42,937 nucleotides of DNA from IMG/VR virus record IMGVR_UViG_3300034156_000034, positions 1-42,937 of that record. One strand, written 5' to 3'. Every line of letters starts with the position of its first letter. Position 1 is the stretch's first letter. The position numbers were made by a program, and so were the translations under genes. Under the pieces are notes generated by a model. That model saw only the letters and a program-made list of their open reading frames with translations, ran no database searches and was not told where the DNA came from. This document shows positions 31,416 to 39,275 of this stretch, one piece after another. This stretch comes from a virus.

Positions 31416-31834
31416 TTCAAAAGACCTTGTTCACGTGCCCAAGAAAAAAGCCAGCAGCTGCGTGACATATGCCCATAGTGCCCACAGGAATGACAGGTGT
31501 AGCGGCACTCGACTGTGGCGTTCTGATGGCGCAACATTTTTCTCCAGGCACATCCGTGGCACGACGTATAGCCGGCTACGCTTTGTGCATTACCGCACGT
31601 CTGGCACAATCCCGCTTGTTTTCTGCGTAAGCGTTCAGCAGCTGATCTAGCACGGTGGTGGGCTGTTTCTTCGGGTCTATTTTTATTTAGTTTATTGCAC
31701 GCACGGCAATTTGTTTTACCCAGTCCAGCTGCGCCGCCGCATTGATTGCATCGTCCTTCGTAAAAGCGTCTGCGCGCAGCTAGTCTTAAATACAGTAATC
31801 TAATTGCTTTAGCTAACGTGTCTTGCGCGCGCAT
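31412..31834 (-). CDS. Multi-zinc-binding protein with CCHC knuckle
   Basis: A 140-residue basic protein, ATG 31834 with AGGGAG upstream. It carries two similar four-Cys units, CNQCG...CRAC (about 29-46) and CQTCG...CHGC (about 77-95), then CHSCGHYGHMSRSC (about 114-127), an exact C-x2-C-x4-H-x4-C zinc knuckle as in retroviral nucleocapsids. Arg/Lys-rich linkers suggest single-stranded nucleic acid binding. It is translationally coupled to the DNA polymerase. Homing-endonuclease-like zinc modules are an alternative, but no HNH motif is present. Confidence 0.65.
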   Translation of the reverse strand: MRAQDTLAKAIRLLYLRLAARRRFYEGRCNQCGGAAGLGKTNCRACNKLNKNRPEETAHHRARSAAERLRRKQAGLCQTCGNAQSVAGYTSCHGCAWRKMLRHQNATVECRYTCHSCGHYGHMSRSCWLFSWAREQGLLK

Positions 31835-31837
31835 GTG

Positions 31838-32764
31838 CTACGTACTCCCTAGAATCACGCCGCGTGTGCGCTCGCCCGTGAAGCGGCACGGCCGTGGATA
31901 GTCGCTGAAGTTGATCGCGGTCGCGATGCCTTCGAGCTTGCGAAGCTGTGCCATGCTGAATTGAGCGCTATCGAAGCAGGTAGGCAGCGTGCACTGTGCG
32001 TGTTCTGTTTCAATTACGTCTTCGTACACGCGCACACCCTCGCCGAAAGGCGCAAGCTGCTTGAGTGCTGCAAAGAAACCGTCGGGCAGTGGTTCCGCAT
32101 CTGTGTGACTGAGCATCGACGTAAGCGACTGCGGCCACGCCGTCGGGTAGAGCGCTGTGCGCATCCAACGCCCATCGGCGAAGTGAAAGGTGGCGCTGCG
32201 CTCAGAGACTTGCACGCGCGTCGGCTCTTCATCTATGCGCAGCAGTTCCCGCACAGCAGGCAATGGCAGGTTGACGTCAACAGGGAGCAAGTTCCCTAGC
32301 CAATACGCGCAAAGGATCGTGTTGTTGGTAGCGTAGGCAGCAGAGCCTCGTAGCAACACGCCGTTGCTCCACTGCTTGCTTGTATCTGTGGATACTAGGG
32401 GCTCAAGTGCTGCGAGCGCCGGCAGAAATTCGCCGCCTAGCGGAACCTCAAAGCCTTCCGGGAACACACGCGGAAAAGTGTCTTGTGAGCAAGGCACAAT
32501 CACGCGAAGCGCGCCGCTCTGGACAGCCAAGCCTTGCTCTGTCATGTGTAGCTGCGCTGGCTCTGTGCAAGCCGCGATCGCTTTGGCAAAGACGTCAGCA
32601 CGCGGGCAGGCGGCCAAGTCAAGCACAACAGGCGCACACAATGCAACAGTGCCGTTAAAGCTGACGACAAACCCGCCCCCAATTGCGACGTGTTGAAGCG
32701 TCGGCAGGTAGTCGCTCTTGGCGACTGCGCCGCTTACAAACTTCAATGCTTGTAATAGTTCCAT
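31838..32764 (-). CDS. Probable sliding clamp-like protein
   Basis: A 308-residue protein from ATG 32764; ATGs at 32788 and 32818 would add 8 or 18 Arg-rich residues, and no clear ribosome site decides. The pattern MELLQALKFVSGAVAKSDYL, SFNGTVAL, a middle ATNNTILCAYWLG and LLRIDEEPTRVQ recalls a phage protein family related to DNA polymerase clamps (remembered, not searched). The succession of beta-strands and helices with three similar-length segments suits a clamp ring. It sits next to the DNA polymerase gene, which supports a processivity role. Confidence 0.5.
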   Translation of the reverse strand: MELLQALKFVSGAVAKSDYLPTLQHVAIGGGFVVSFNGTVALCAPVVLDLAACPRADVFAKAIAACTEPAQLHMTEQGLAVQSGALRVIVPCSQDTFPRVFPEGFEVPLGGEFLPALAALEPLVSTDTSKQWSNGVLLRGSAAYATNNTILCAYWLGNLLPVDVNLPLPAVRELLRIDEEPTRVQVSERSATFHFADGRWMRTALYPTAWPQSLTSMLSHTDAEPLPDGFFAALKQLAPFGEGVRVYEDVIETEHAQCTLPTCFDSAQFSMAQLRKLEGIATAINFSDYPRPCRFTGERTRGVILGST

Positions 32765-32884
32765 TTTGGGCCGCTTGCGACTTCGCATCGCCGATGGACC
32801 GTAGCGCGTACTGCGCATGCCTTTTCAGGCTCTGGCGGCTATCTAGCCTTTGCCCATCACGGCGGCTTCATTTCGTTGCGGATC

Positions 32885-33076
32885 TCAGTGGCTCCGACCA
32901 CTTCGCCCGCGTAAAGCCCGTAGGCTTGAGTGGCTTATACCAAAGCCCTCAGGAATCGTCGTAATGAATCGTCGCAGCCGTTCAGTAATTGGCTGTCGAC
33001 TTCGGTGCTTGTCGCCAGCGTTGTTGCTTCCAAGCAACAGTAGCAAGCCGACACAGCACAATAACCAGATTAGCAT
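32885..33076 (-). CDS. Small membrane protein
   Basis: A 63-residue protein, ATG 33076, with GAGGAG 8 bases upstream. The N-terminus MLIWLLCCVGLLLLLGSNNA is a strong hydrophobic segment (membrane anchor or uncleaved signal), followed by a basic tail rich in Arg. It lies between the H1-tailed protein and the clamp-like gene. The strong ribosome site supports it; the function is unknown. Confidence 0.5.
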   Translation of the reverse strand: MLIWLLCCVGLLLLLGSNNAGDKHRSRQPITERLRRFITTIPEGFGISHSSLRALRGRSGRSH

Positions 33077-33136
33077 TTGTCGTGCTCCTCAGCGTGCCCC
33101 CATCTGACGAGTGATCGGGGCACAAGTGAAGCGCGA

Positions 33137-33967
33137 CTACTGCACAGCGCGGAGCCACGGAGGCAGCGACGGCGCGGGCGCAGCAGTCGGATTGATGACC
33201 GACGGCACGGCTGCAGCAGGCAACGGCGCAGGCAGCGGAAGCGCCATCGCAGTCTGCACAGGCGCCACAGGGAGCGGCGCAGGGAATGGCAGCGCAGGCG
33301 GCACAACAGGCGCAACTGCAGGCGCGGCCGCAGCAGGCGCAGGCGCAGGCGCAGCGGCGGGGCGGTTCGCTCCGAAGCCGCGAGGCAAGCGAGGCAGGCC
33401 CTGCGCCGCACGCCACTTGCTGTACTGGGTGGAAGCCGTCAGCTCGTTGACAGGCTGGCCGTTGTGATTCGGGCTGTACGCCTTGATCGCGGCGATCAAT
33501 TCGTCTTTCGTCGGCGCGTGGCCAAGCTGCTGCGTCAAGCCGTCGCAGTAGTCCCACACCATGCCGCCGACAGTGCCAGCGCCTGGGCGCGAGGCGGGGA
33601 CGGAAGGCGCAGCAGTCTGCGCAGGCGCAGGGGCGGCGGCAATGGACGCGACGCTAGCAGGCTCAGCGGCAACGGCTGCGACGGGCGCAGGTTGCACGGG
33701 TGCTTCGTACTTCTCGGCAATCTTCTTCGCGCAATAGCTTTCGATTGCGACAAGCTCGTCGAGCTTGGTAGCGATGCTCATGAGTAAAGCTTCGACGGCG
33801 CTGATCTGTGGTGCAGTGGTGGGCTGATTTTCGGTCATGGGCTTGGATCCTTTCGTGACTGGTTTCTTGGGTGACTTTTTGTGGCTCTTCTTTGTCGTCG
33901 GCTTCGCAGGCTTCTTTGCCTGCTTTGCTGGCGCCGGCTTCTTAGCCGCCTTCTTTTTCGAGATCAT
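33137..33967 (-). CDS. H1-like Lys/Ala/Pro-rich DNA-binding-like protein
   Basis: A 276-residue protein, ATG 33967 with AGGAGG upstream. The first 43 residues are a histone H1-like Lys/Ala/Pro tail (KKKAAKKPAPAKQAKKPAKP). An internal ATG (33838, residue 44) has its own GAAAGGAT ribosome site, so a tail-less 233-residue form is likely too. A folded domain at about 125-190 (MVWDYCDGLTQQLGHAPTKD; later QYSKWRAAQGL) is followed by a long Pro/Ala linker ending LPPWLRAVQ. The C-terminal PPW-x-R tip recurs in the DUF669 protein. It probably binds DNA during replication or recombination. Confidence 0.65.
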   Translation of the reverse strand: MISKKKAAKKPAPAKQAKKPAKPTTKKSHKKSPKKPVTKGSKPMTENQPTTAPQISAVEALLMSIATKLDELVAIESYCAKKIAEKYEAPVQPAPVAAVAAEPASVASIAAAPAPAQTAAPSVPASRPGAGTVGGMVWDYCDGLTQQLGHAPTKDELIAAIKAYSPNHNGQPVNELTASTQYSKWRAAQGLPRLPRGFGANRPAAAPAPAPAAAAPAVAPVVPPALPFPAPLPVAPVQTAMALPLPAPLPAAAVPSVINPTAAPAPSLPPWLRAVQ

Positions 33968-34214
33968 AGGCAGTGCCTCCTTCTGTTGTCAATATCCTAA
34001 TCGCAAGATGCTTGCAAGTTTGAAGTGCGGCGTTGTAGTCAGCGCAGGTAAGCGCAAAGCCCGTTGTGTTGGTGTAGAGTTGCTGGAGCTGCGCAAGCGT
34101 CAGCGCGCTGTAGGTCCTGCTAACTGTGGCGTCGCCTTCGACGTAGCGATCGGGTTTGCTCGGGTTGAGTACTAGGGCGAATTTCGCTTCTGCGATGTCA
34201 ATTGTAATTCTCAC
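33942..34214 (-). CDS. Small protein, unknown function
   Basis: A 90-residue protein from GTG 34214, with GGAG 7 bases upstream; it overlaps the preceding stop. The frame overlaps the start of the H1-tailed gene by 26 bases. The product begins with a beta strand (RITIDIAEAKFALVL) and has LTLAQLQQLYTNT and CADYNAALQTCKHLAI. I do not recognise a family. Confidence 0.55.
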   Translation of the reverse strand: MRITIDIAEAKFALVLNPSKPDRYVEGDATVSRTYSALTLAQLQQLYTNTTGFALTCADYNAALQTCKHLAIRILTTEGGTAYDLEKEGG

Positions 34215-34215
34215 G

Positions 34216-34683
34216 CTAGGCTCCACCTTGCGTTGTTGGGTCGAAGTCCACGATCACTGCAGGTAGCGGTGTGGTTTGCACCTTGGCAATCAGCTTGCTA
34301 TACGGCTGCGCCGCGCTTGTGTGCTCGTCTGCAAAGCGTCGCATACGCTCTACCATCTCAGGTGTGGAGCTGCCGAGCACGTTAGGGTGCGCAGCATAGT
34401 GCGCCGCTGTCTTCGTGCTTTCGCTGGCGTAGTGCATCTGGCGATCTCGCAAATCAGCTAGCACAGCAACTATGATGGCAGCGCCTTGCGCAGCAATGAG
34501 CGCGCGAACCTTTGCACGTACTGCATCCCAGCGATCCGCACTGTACATCAAGTCCAGCGGGCGATTAAGCAGCCAACAGTAGGTCAAGGCTTCTTTGCAC
34601 TTTTCAATCTCGTGTTTGCTCCATTGCGTGGACGCTATGCTTGCGCTTGCGACCGTTCCCAGCAGTATCGACGCGGCAATCAT
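34216..34683 (-). CDS. Exported or anchored small protein
   Basis: A 155-residue protein, ATG 34683, with AAGGGAC upstream; the longer frame upstream overlaps the neighbour. The N-terminus MIAASILLGTVASASIA looks like a short signal peptide ending ASA or ASIA. The rest is helical with two cysteines (KCKEALTYCW). It is the third of three coupled genes in which two have signal peptides. The function is unknown; an envelope target during the replication phase is suggested. Confidence 0.55.
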   Translation of the reverse strand: MIAASILLGTVASASIASTQWSKHEIEKCKEALTYCWLLNRPLDLMYSADRWDAVRAKVRALIAAQGAAIIVAVLADLRDRQMHYASESTKTAAHYAAHPNVLGSSTPEMVERMRRFADEHTSAAQPYSKLIAKVQTTPLPAVIVDFDPTTQGGA

Positions 34684-35006
34684 TGCGCGTCCCTTAGCGC
34701 TTTGATGGCCGCAAGCTCGCGAGCGAGCCAGCGCGCGTGCCCAGCGCGGCCTGGCACTTCCATGCACATCATTCGGATCTGGCGCTGCACAAGACGATGC
34801 ACGCGCCTGCTTGCCTCCTGCTGCTGATAGCGCGCTTGCGTGCGAGCGAGCCAGCGAGCTACTACGCGCAGCTCGACTACGCTATAATCCACTATCGCAG
34901 GTAGCTCTGTGCAGGTTTGGGCAACGCTGCGCGATGTCTCGAAGCAAACGTTACGCTGTGCGCCGATCCAGTCGAGCGCCATTTGGTTTAAGAGTGGAGC
35001 TGTCAT
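34680..35006 (-). CDS. Small helical basic protein
   Basis: A 108-residue protein, ATG 35006, in ATGA overlaps with both neighbours. The sequence is helical and Arg-rich in the second half (ARWLARTQARYQQQEASRRV), with no signal peptide and no zinc site. The strict coupling to two exported proteins suggests shared function, but nothing in the sequence names it. Confidence 0.55.
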   Translation of the reverse strand: MTAPLLNQMALDWIGAQRNVCFETSRSVAQTCTELPAIVDYSVVELRVVARWLARTQARYQQQEASRRVHRLVQRQIRMMCMEVPGRAGHARWLARELAAIKALRDAQ

Positions 35007-35404
35007 TGCGCACCTACCAGGCTGTCAGCCGAGGTATCACAACCCATGACCGCGCACCAAGCGCCGTCAGCGTCTGGCGCCGCGTCGGCGTGCTCCCACG
35101 GATCCGCGTCGTCAATCTCGAAGGGGGAAGCGTAGGCAGGCGGCTGCGTCGGCGTACAAACTGCCAGGGCCGCTTGGCGCTCGCTGCGTGCTGCGCGCAC
35201 GACAGCTAGCAAGGCACGTCGCTGCGGGGCCTGCGACGGTGGATCTAGCTGCATCTCCCACAGGCGCGCTTGCACGTCGACTAGCGTAGCCTCTGCGCTG
35301 GCTACGGCAGCAGACTGCGAACATTCCGAGGCGCATGCGTCGCAAGTGGCGAACGTCCAGCCTGCGACGGCGAGAACCAGGGCGATTTTACTAATAGTGC
35401 GCAT
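35003..35404 (-). CDS. Exported Cys-containing protein
   Basis: A 133-residue protein, ATG 35404, with AGGAGT 6 bases upstream. The first 25 residues (MRTISKIALVLAVAGWTFAT) form a signal peptide followed by CDACASEC, so disulfide formation or a lipid anchor is possible. The middle is helical (VASAEATLVDVQARLWEMQL) and the end is acidic with two more cysteines. First gene of a three-gene coupled set (35404 to 34216). Confidence 0.6.
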   Translation of the reverse strand: MRTISKIALVLAVAGWTFATCDACASECSQSAAVASAEATLVDVQARLWEMQLDPPSQAPQRRALLAVVRAARSERQAALAVCTPTQPPAYASPFEIDDADPWEHADAAPDADGAWCAVMGCDTSADSLVGAQ

Positions 35405-35482
35405 GGTGACTCCTGTGTTGGTTCAGCTCACAGGCCCCGCGAGTCGTCGTGGAGCCTGCGCGCTGGACGCGCGCGGTTTGGG

Positions 35483-35791
35483 CTACAGGGCTCGGAATCC
35501 GCTCAGACGATTGGCGTAGGCGATGCGCTCTGCCTGGGCATCGTCGACGCCGACGACGCTTACCGACCTCCCTCGCAGGGACGTGGTGACCGCATCGGCG
35601 ATGCGCGCTGCCACATCTGCCTCGGACAGGCCCAGCTCTACCAGCCGCGCCCTAGCCGCCCTGTGGACGCTCCCTGGACCTCCGCTGCATCCAGCTGCAA
35701 CCAGGACCAGAGCGTCGACGTCTGTGGACACGGCCGCAGCGGCGATCCTGATGCCAAAATGAGTGGTGCTATCTGTGAGTGTGGTCATCAT
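35483..35791 (-). CDS. Small alpha/beta protein
   Basis: A 102-residue protein with tandem ATGs (35791, 35788) after GAGGAG. Composition is Ala/Val-rich with alternating strands and helices (IAAAAVSTDVDALVLVAAGC; ADVAARIADAVTTSL). Codon use is more GC-rich than its neighbours. A candidate minus-strand promoter (TTGCGC 35853-35858, TAAAGT 35831-35836, 16-bp spacer) lies upstream, so it may be transcribed separately. Unknown family. Confidence 0.5.
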   Translation of the reverse strand: MMTTLTDSTTHFGIRIAAAAVSTDVDALVLVAAGCSGGPGSVHRAARARLVELGLSEADVAARIADAVTTSLRGRSVSVVGVDDAQAERIAYANRLSGFRAL

Positions 35792-35818
35792 CGTCTCCTC
35801 GTTGGTTGCTGTTACCTG

Positions 35819-35916
35819 CTGACAAAATAGACTTTACTCTAGCCAGCTATTAGCGCAAGCACCTTTTGCAGCTATTTTGCAAAGCCTTGATTTTGCTTAG
35901 CTATTTGCTGCTAAGC
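35819..35916 (-). promoter_or_regulatory. Candidate promoter and AGCTATT repeats
   Basis: An AT-rich gap with three copies of AGCTATT (35845, 35870 and 35899) and two imperfect direct repeats TTTTGC...ATTTTGC (35864-35880 and 35891-35908). On the minus strand TTGCGC (35853-35858) and TAAAGT (35831-35836) form a plausible sigma70 promoter with a 16-bp spacer. GCTTAG/CTAAGC (35895-35900 and 35911-35916) can pair as a hairpin. Confidence 0.4.
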
Positions 35917-36085
35917 AGACGCAGCAACTAGTCCCGATAGCAGGCTCGGCGAACATTTTGCCGCATTTGACGCACAGCGGGTAGTAAACCCAGTCTTCGC
36001 CATCTGCGTCAATTTCGTGCAAGCGTCCGCTGAGCACGAAAGTTTGTGCTTGCGCCAGCAATAGTAGTGTGCTTGCTGAGACCAT
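35897..36085 (-). CDS. Small zinc-ribbon-like protein
   Basis: A 62-residue protein, ATG 36085, sharing one base with the preceding stop (TAATG); an upstream in-frame ATG at 36112 lies inside the neighbour. It carries CVKCGKM and CCVC near the end (about 39-58), a typical zinc ribbon spacing, after a beta-rich YYPLC region. The N-terminus is moderately hydrophobic (STLLLLAQAQTF). Unknown role in the replication block. Confidence 0.55.
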   Translation of the reverse strand: MVSASTLLLLAQAQTFVLSGRLHEIDADGEDWVYYPLCVKCGKMFAEPAIGTSCCVCLAANS

Positions 36086-36339
36086 TAGAACGGAATCCCG
36101 CTGGCGAACCACTCCTGACAGCCGACAACGATCACCTCAGTCGGCGGGCGCTGGCCAAACTTCGTGCACGTCGGATTGCTCCCTCCTGCGCCGTCTGCAT
36201 TCTCGCGCCACGCGACGCAATTGAAACAGCAACGCCAGCGGCCCGCATACACTTCTTTCATTTGCAGCACAGGAACGTCGATCTTTACTACAGCTTGCGG
36301 ATTGCCTACGCTGCAGGTTTCGTGCATATCAGAAAACAT
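36085..36339 (-). CDS. Conserved-looking phage Cys-rich protein
   Basis: An 84-residue protein, ATG 36339, overlapping the helicase end by 11 bases; GTGAGGGG precedes the start. The pattern WRCCFNCVAW...CTKFGQRPPTEVIVVGCQEW...IPF matches a widespread small phage protein with C-x2-C...C...C metal-binding spacing (remembered). Codes tightly between helicase and the next small gene. Function unknown, probably zinc-binding. Confidence 0.65.
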   Translation of the reverse strand: MFSDMHETCSVGNPQAVVKIDVPVLQMKEVYAGRWRCCFNCVAWRENADGAGGSNPTCTKFGQRPPTEVIVVGCQEWFASGIPF

Positions 36340-37975
36340 GGCCCCTCACTTCCGGGTATTGCTTGTTTATCCACACTTTGATCGTCTTCGGTGTGCGTAG
36401 CTCAGTCAGTCGCTGTGTTGCCTCAATTGTCGTGGCGGGCGGCTTCGTGCTCGCGTGCTCGCGCCACCACTCATGCGCGCGATGCTTGGGATAGCCGACG
36501 TGCGAGAAGCAAAGCCACTCGTGGAAGATGCGCAGTCCACAGTGGTAACTTGCCTTCAGGCTTTCGCCCCTGCCAGCCTTACTGTGGATACCGTACGCAA
36601 CGCGGTCAACTGGCACGTCCACGATCTCAGGTGCTTCGTCCCGTTTTATAATCGCGTCTTCGGCCGCACGCGCTTTGAATCGCACCTTGATCTGAAAGGT
36701 AGCTCCACAGTGTGGGCACACGCGTGCGCTTGCGTGGCAGTAGTTCCCGCACGCTTCGCAGACCTTGATCGGCGCCTCGCCGCGTCCCTTGCCCTTTTTC
36801 TTTGGCGTGACTGGATCGTTGATGGGACCGAGGCGCCGAACATTTCCAGCAAAGTCGAGAACCAAACAGTTAGGTTTTTGCGACGCTTTGATTGCATCTA
36901 GCCTCCCCGCTGCTGTGGACACGTCAAAGCCTGGCGCGTACAACGCGCGCCCGCCCCTGCCCAGCATTTGAACGTGTAGCCCTGGCGATACTGTCGGGCG
37001 CAGCATAAGGATCAGGTCAATAGCGGGAAAGTCGAAGCCTGTTGTAAGCACGCCGTTATTAAAGCAGGCTCGAAACTCGCCAGCACGGTATGCGGCGATC
37101 CGCGCGTCTCTTTCGGCGTCTGGCATCTTGCTATGCACGACCGTCGCAGATACACTCATTTCGTTGCAGAATTGCGCGCAGTGCTCTGCGTGCTCGACTC
37201 CCGACGCAAAGCCAAGCCAGTGCGCGCGTGTGTTGCCGAGGCGCAAAGCCTCAGCCAAAGCGGCACGGGTAACCTCGGCTTTGTCAACGGCACCCTGCAA
37301 TTGCTTTTGATTGTACTCGCCTTGCCGGATTTGCACGTCGTCGACATTCAGCTCAGTAGACGTCGGCCTGGCAATAAGCGAGCACAAGTAGCCTTCATCT
37401 ACAAACCAGTTGAACACGGCCATTTCCGTCATATCAACGGCAACGTCGGTGAACAAGCCTCCGTCGACTAGATCACCCTGGCCCAACCTGTAGTGCGTAG
37501 CGGTCAAGCCTATCGTCCTAAGCTGCGGATTGGCAATGCGCAGATCACGCAAGAAAGCCTGGTATTGCGTGTCTTCTTTCGGGGATACCAAGTGGCACTC
37601 ATCCACAATCACAAAGTCGATGAATCCGAAAGCAGCTGCGCAATTGACTACAGAGCCGATACCCGCAACAGTGATCGGCGCGTAGGCTTCTTTGCGGCCG
37701 AGACCTGCTGAGTAGACGCCAACAGGTGCAGTTGTCCACAGCCGTAGCAACCACGTCATGTCTTGCTGTAGTATCTCCTTGACATGCGACAAGAGCATGC
37801 AGCGCGTGCCGGGGAATCGCTTGAAAGCCTCGACAAGAAACTGCGCAATGACAACGCTTTTGCCTGTTCCCGTCGGCATCGCAACAATGGGGTTGCCTTG
37901 CCCGCCATCGCTGAAATACTGCCAAAGGCAGTCAACACCGTACTGTTGATATTCACGCGGGCGCACGCTTGACAT
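36329..37975 (-). CDS. SF2 DNA/RNA helicase (DECH box) with zinc ribbon
   Basis: A 548-residue superfamily 2 helicase. Motif I PTGTGKS (34-40), motif II DECH (125-128), motif III LTATH, and motif VI QMLGRGGR are all present in order, so the ATPase core is intact. After the core a zinc ribbon CEACGNYCHASARVCPHCG (near 400-420) precedes a C-terminal domain of about 130 residues. ATG 37975 lies inside the 40-aa gene upstream. In this block it could unwind replication or recombination intermediates with the RecB-like nuclease. Similar phage helicases (RadD/UvsW-like) fit. Confidence 0.85.
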   Translation of the reverse strand: MSSVRPREYQQYGVDCLWQYFSDGGQGNPIVAMPTGTGKSVVIAQFLVEAFKRFPGTRCMLLSHVKEILQQDMTWLLRLWTTAPVGVYSAGLGRKEAYAPITVAGIGSVVNCAAAFGFIDFVIVDECHLVSPKEDTQYQAFLRDLRIANPQLRTIGLTATHYRLGQGDLVDGGLFTDVAVDMTEMAVFNWFVDEGYLCSLIARPTSTELNVDDVQIRQGEYNQKQLQGAVDKAEVTRAALAEALRLGNTRAHWLGFASGVEHAEHCAQFCNEMSVSATVVHSKMPDAERDARIAAYRAGEFRACFNNGVLTTGFDFPAIDLILMLRPTVSPGLHVQMLGRGGRALYAPGFDVSTAAGRLDAIKASQKPNCLVLDFAGNVRRLGPINDPVTPKKKGKGRGEAPIKVCEACGNYCHASARVCPHCGATFQIKVRFKARAAEDAIIKRDEAPEIVDVPVDRVAYGIHSKAGRGESLKASYHCGLRIFHEWLCFSHVGYPKHRAHEWWREHASTKPPATTIEATQRLTELRTPKTIKVWINKQYPEVRGHVF

Positions 37976-38075
37976 CCTTCGGGCGCAGCCACTTGAGATA
38001 AAGTGTGTACACGTTGCGGTCGATGATCTCGGCTTTGCCCGTAGTGATCAGCCAAGCAAGGTAACCCGGGCTCAT
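37953..38075 (-). CDS. Micro-protein, 40 aa
   Basis: A 40-residue protein, ATG 38075, coupled by an ATGA to the nuclease gene and overlapping the helicase start by 23 bases. The sequence has MSPGYLAWLITTGKAEIIDR and LYLKWLRPKD, aromatic-rich and compact, which resembles a conserved mini-protein near phage helicases. Too small for the usual gene finders but well supported by both overlaps. Confidence 0.6.
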   Translation of the reverse strand: MSPGYLAWLITTGKAEIIDRNVYTLYLKWLRPKDVKRAPA

Positions 38076-39034
38076 AGCTTGCGCGCCTCGTATTGTGGAC
38101 AGCCTAGCAACTGATCTTGCTTTAGCAGCGTTATGTGGTGGTGAGCACACGCCCAGTTGTCGGGGTTAGCGCTTGTTGACGTGCTGTTGAGCGGTCGACT
38201 GTGCACGCACGTTCGGCAGTTGCGCGCGGGCGCCTCCTTGCCGTAGCACACTGGCGCTTTGTCGCAGAATTTGCATTGCCACCAAGTTGGATCGTTTTTG
38301 ATTCGTGCGGGTGGTTCCTGCGCAAAGATGATCTCGCGTGCTCTGCTGGCGAATGCACCACTGATTGCTGCGTCGGTGGGGATGATCTCGCCATACAGTG
38401 CGTCGTCATCCTTGCATACTGCGATGTACAGTCCGTGCTGCAGTTGGTAAGCAGCCATATACATCTGCATCTGTACGTAATGCGTGAACTTGGATCGGCG
38501 AACGCCTTCACCGTCAAACGGCGCAGTAGCCGCGTCCGCTAGGCGCGCTTGCCAGTTGCGGCCTGCAAGCTTCGTGAAAGAATCCTTGTTGTGCGTCTTG
38601 AATTCCAGCAGCACAGGACCGTCGATGTCGGGGATCTGCTCTGCGACACCGTCAAGGCTTCCGCCGAAGTGACCGCCGTGTAGTTGGATCTTGAATTGCT
38701 CGCCAGGCGCCTTGTACTGGTACACCTTGATTCCAGCAGCGCCGAGCATAGCCACAAACCGTGGCTCTTCGAGGTGCCCTCGGTTGAACAAGCGCAACAG
38801 GCGGTCACTGTGCGCCGCTGGCGTTGTCCAGCGGAAACCATACCAGAGCTTGCGGGCGCAATCGTCGCCAATGAGCGACGCTCCGAGGTGTGTGCGGAAA
38901 CGATCATCCTCTGCGCGGTATGCATCTTCCGCCAGTGGCATAAACTCCCGCAATAGCGTGCGGAACTTCGCCCCCTGGTCGACCTCGATTGCTTGCTTGA
39001 TTGCCGCTAGTGTCTTATGCGCAATGTGGATCAT
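38072..39034 (-). CDS. PD-(D/E)XK exonuclease, RecB/YqaJ-like
   Basis: A 320-residue nuclease. ATG 39034 with GAAAGGA is preferred over the longer frame from 39154. The core has RGHLEEPRFVAML (conserved Glu of motif I), GGSLDGV (motif II Asp) and LLEFKTHN (E-x-K), then HYVQMQMYM (the Q-x-x-x-Y motif of RecB-type nucleases). A C-terminal cysteine cluster (CKFCDKAPVC, CRTC, CAHH, CPQY) could hold an iron-sulfur cluster or zinc, as in Cas4/AddB-like enzymes. It should resect DNA ends for recombination with the Sak4-like ATPase and DUF669 protein encoded upstream. Confidence 0.8.
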   Translation of the reverse strand: MIHIAHKTLAAIKQAIEVDQGAKFRTLLREFMPLAEDAYRAEDDRFRTHLGASLIGDDCARKLWYGFRWTTPAAHSDRLLRLFNRGHLEEPRFVAMLGAAGIKVYQYKAPGEQFKIQLHGGHFGGSLDGVAEQIPDIDGPVLLEFKTHNKDSFTKLAGRNWQARLADAATAPFDGEGVRRSKFTHYVQMQMYMAAYQLQHGLYIAVCKDDDALYGEIIPTDAAISGAFASRAREIIFAQEPPARIKNDPTWWQCKFCDKAPVCYGKEAPARNCRTCVHSRPLNSTSTSANPDNWACAHHHITLLKQDQLLGCPQYEARKL

Positions 39035-39275
39035 ATAATCCTTTCGGGGAATGTTGCCGTTTGAACAGCACGCCAGGTTGTACATACCTACGCATTCCTT
39101 GGCACCGATCACGCAGCTACACAGGTCTTTCTGTTCTGTAGCCACGTTTTGCAAGTGGGTGCCATACTCTGCTGCTCAAGATCCCCACCGTGAACAGCGT
39201 GCAAAAGAGCCTGCGTCGGCTCAACACTTGCTTGCACCCCAGCGCACAAGAACAAGCCAACGCAGGCAAAAGAGA
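39035..39275. other. Gap between nuclease and DUF669 genes
   Basis: A 241-bp gap. On the minus strand a frame encodes a hydrophobic, signal-like stretch (LVSFACVGLFLCAGVQA) and a short Cys-containing end, but it has no ATG, GTG or ribosome site before the overlap with the DUF669 gene. I see no convincing gene or promoter here. Confidence 0.4.

Noticed and set aside
33077-33787. A 236-codon plus-strand Arg-rich frame
   Set aside because: Complement of the Ala/Pro-rich H1-like gene; poly-Arg results from reading GC-rich Ala codons in another frame.
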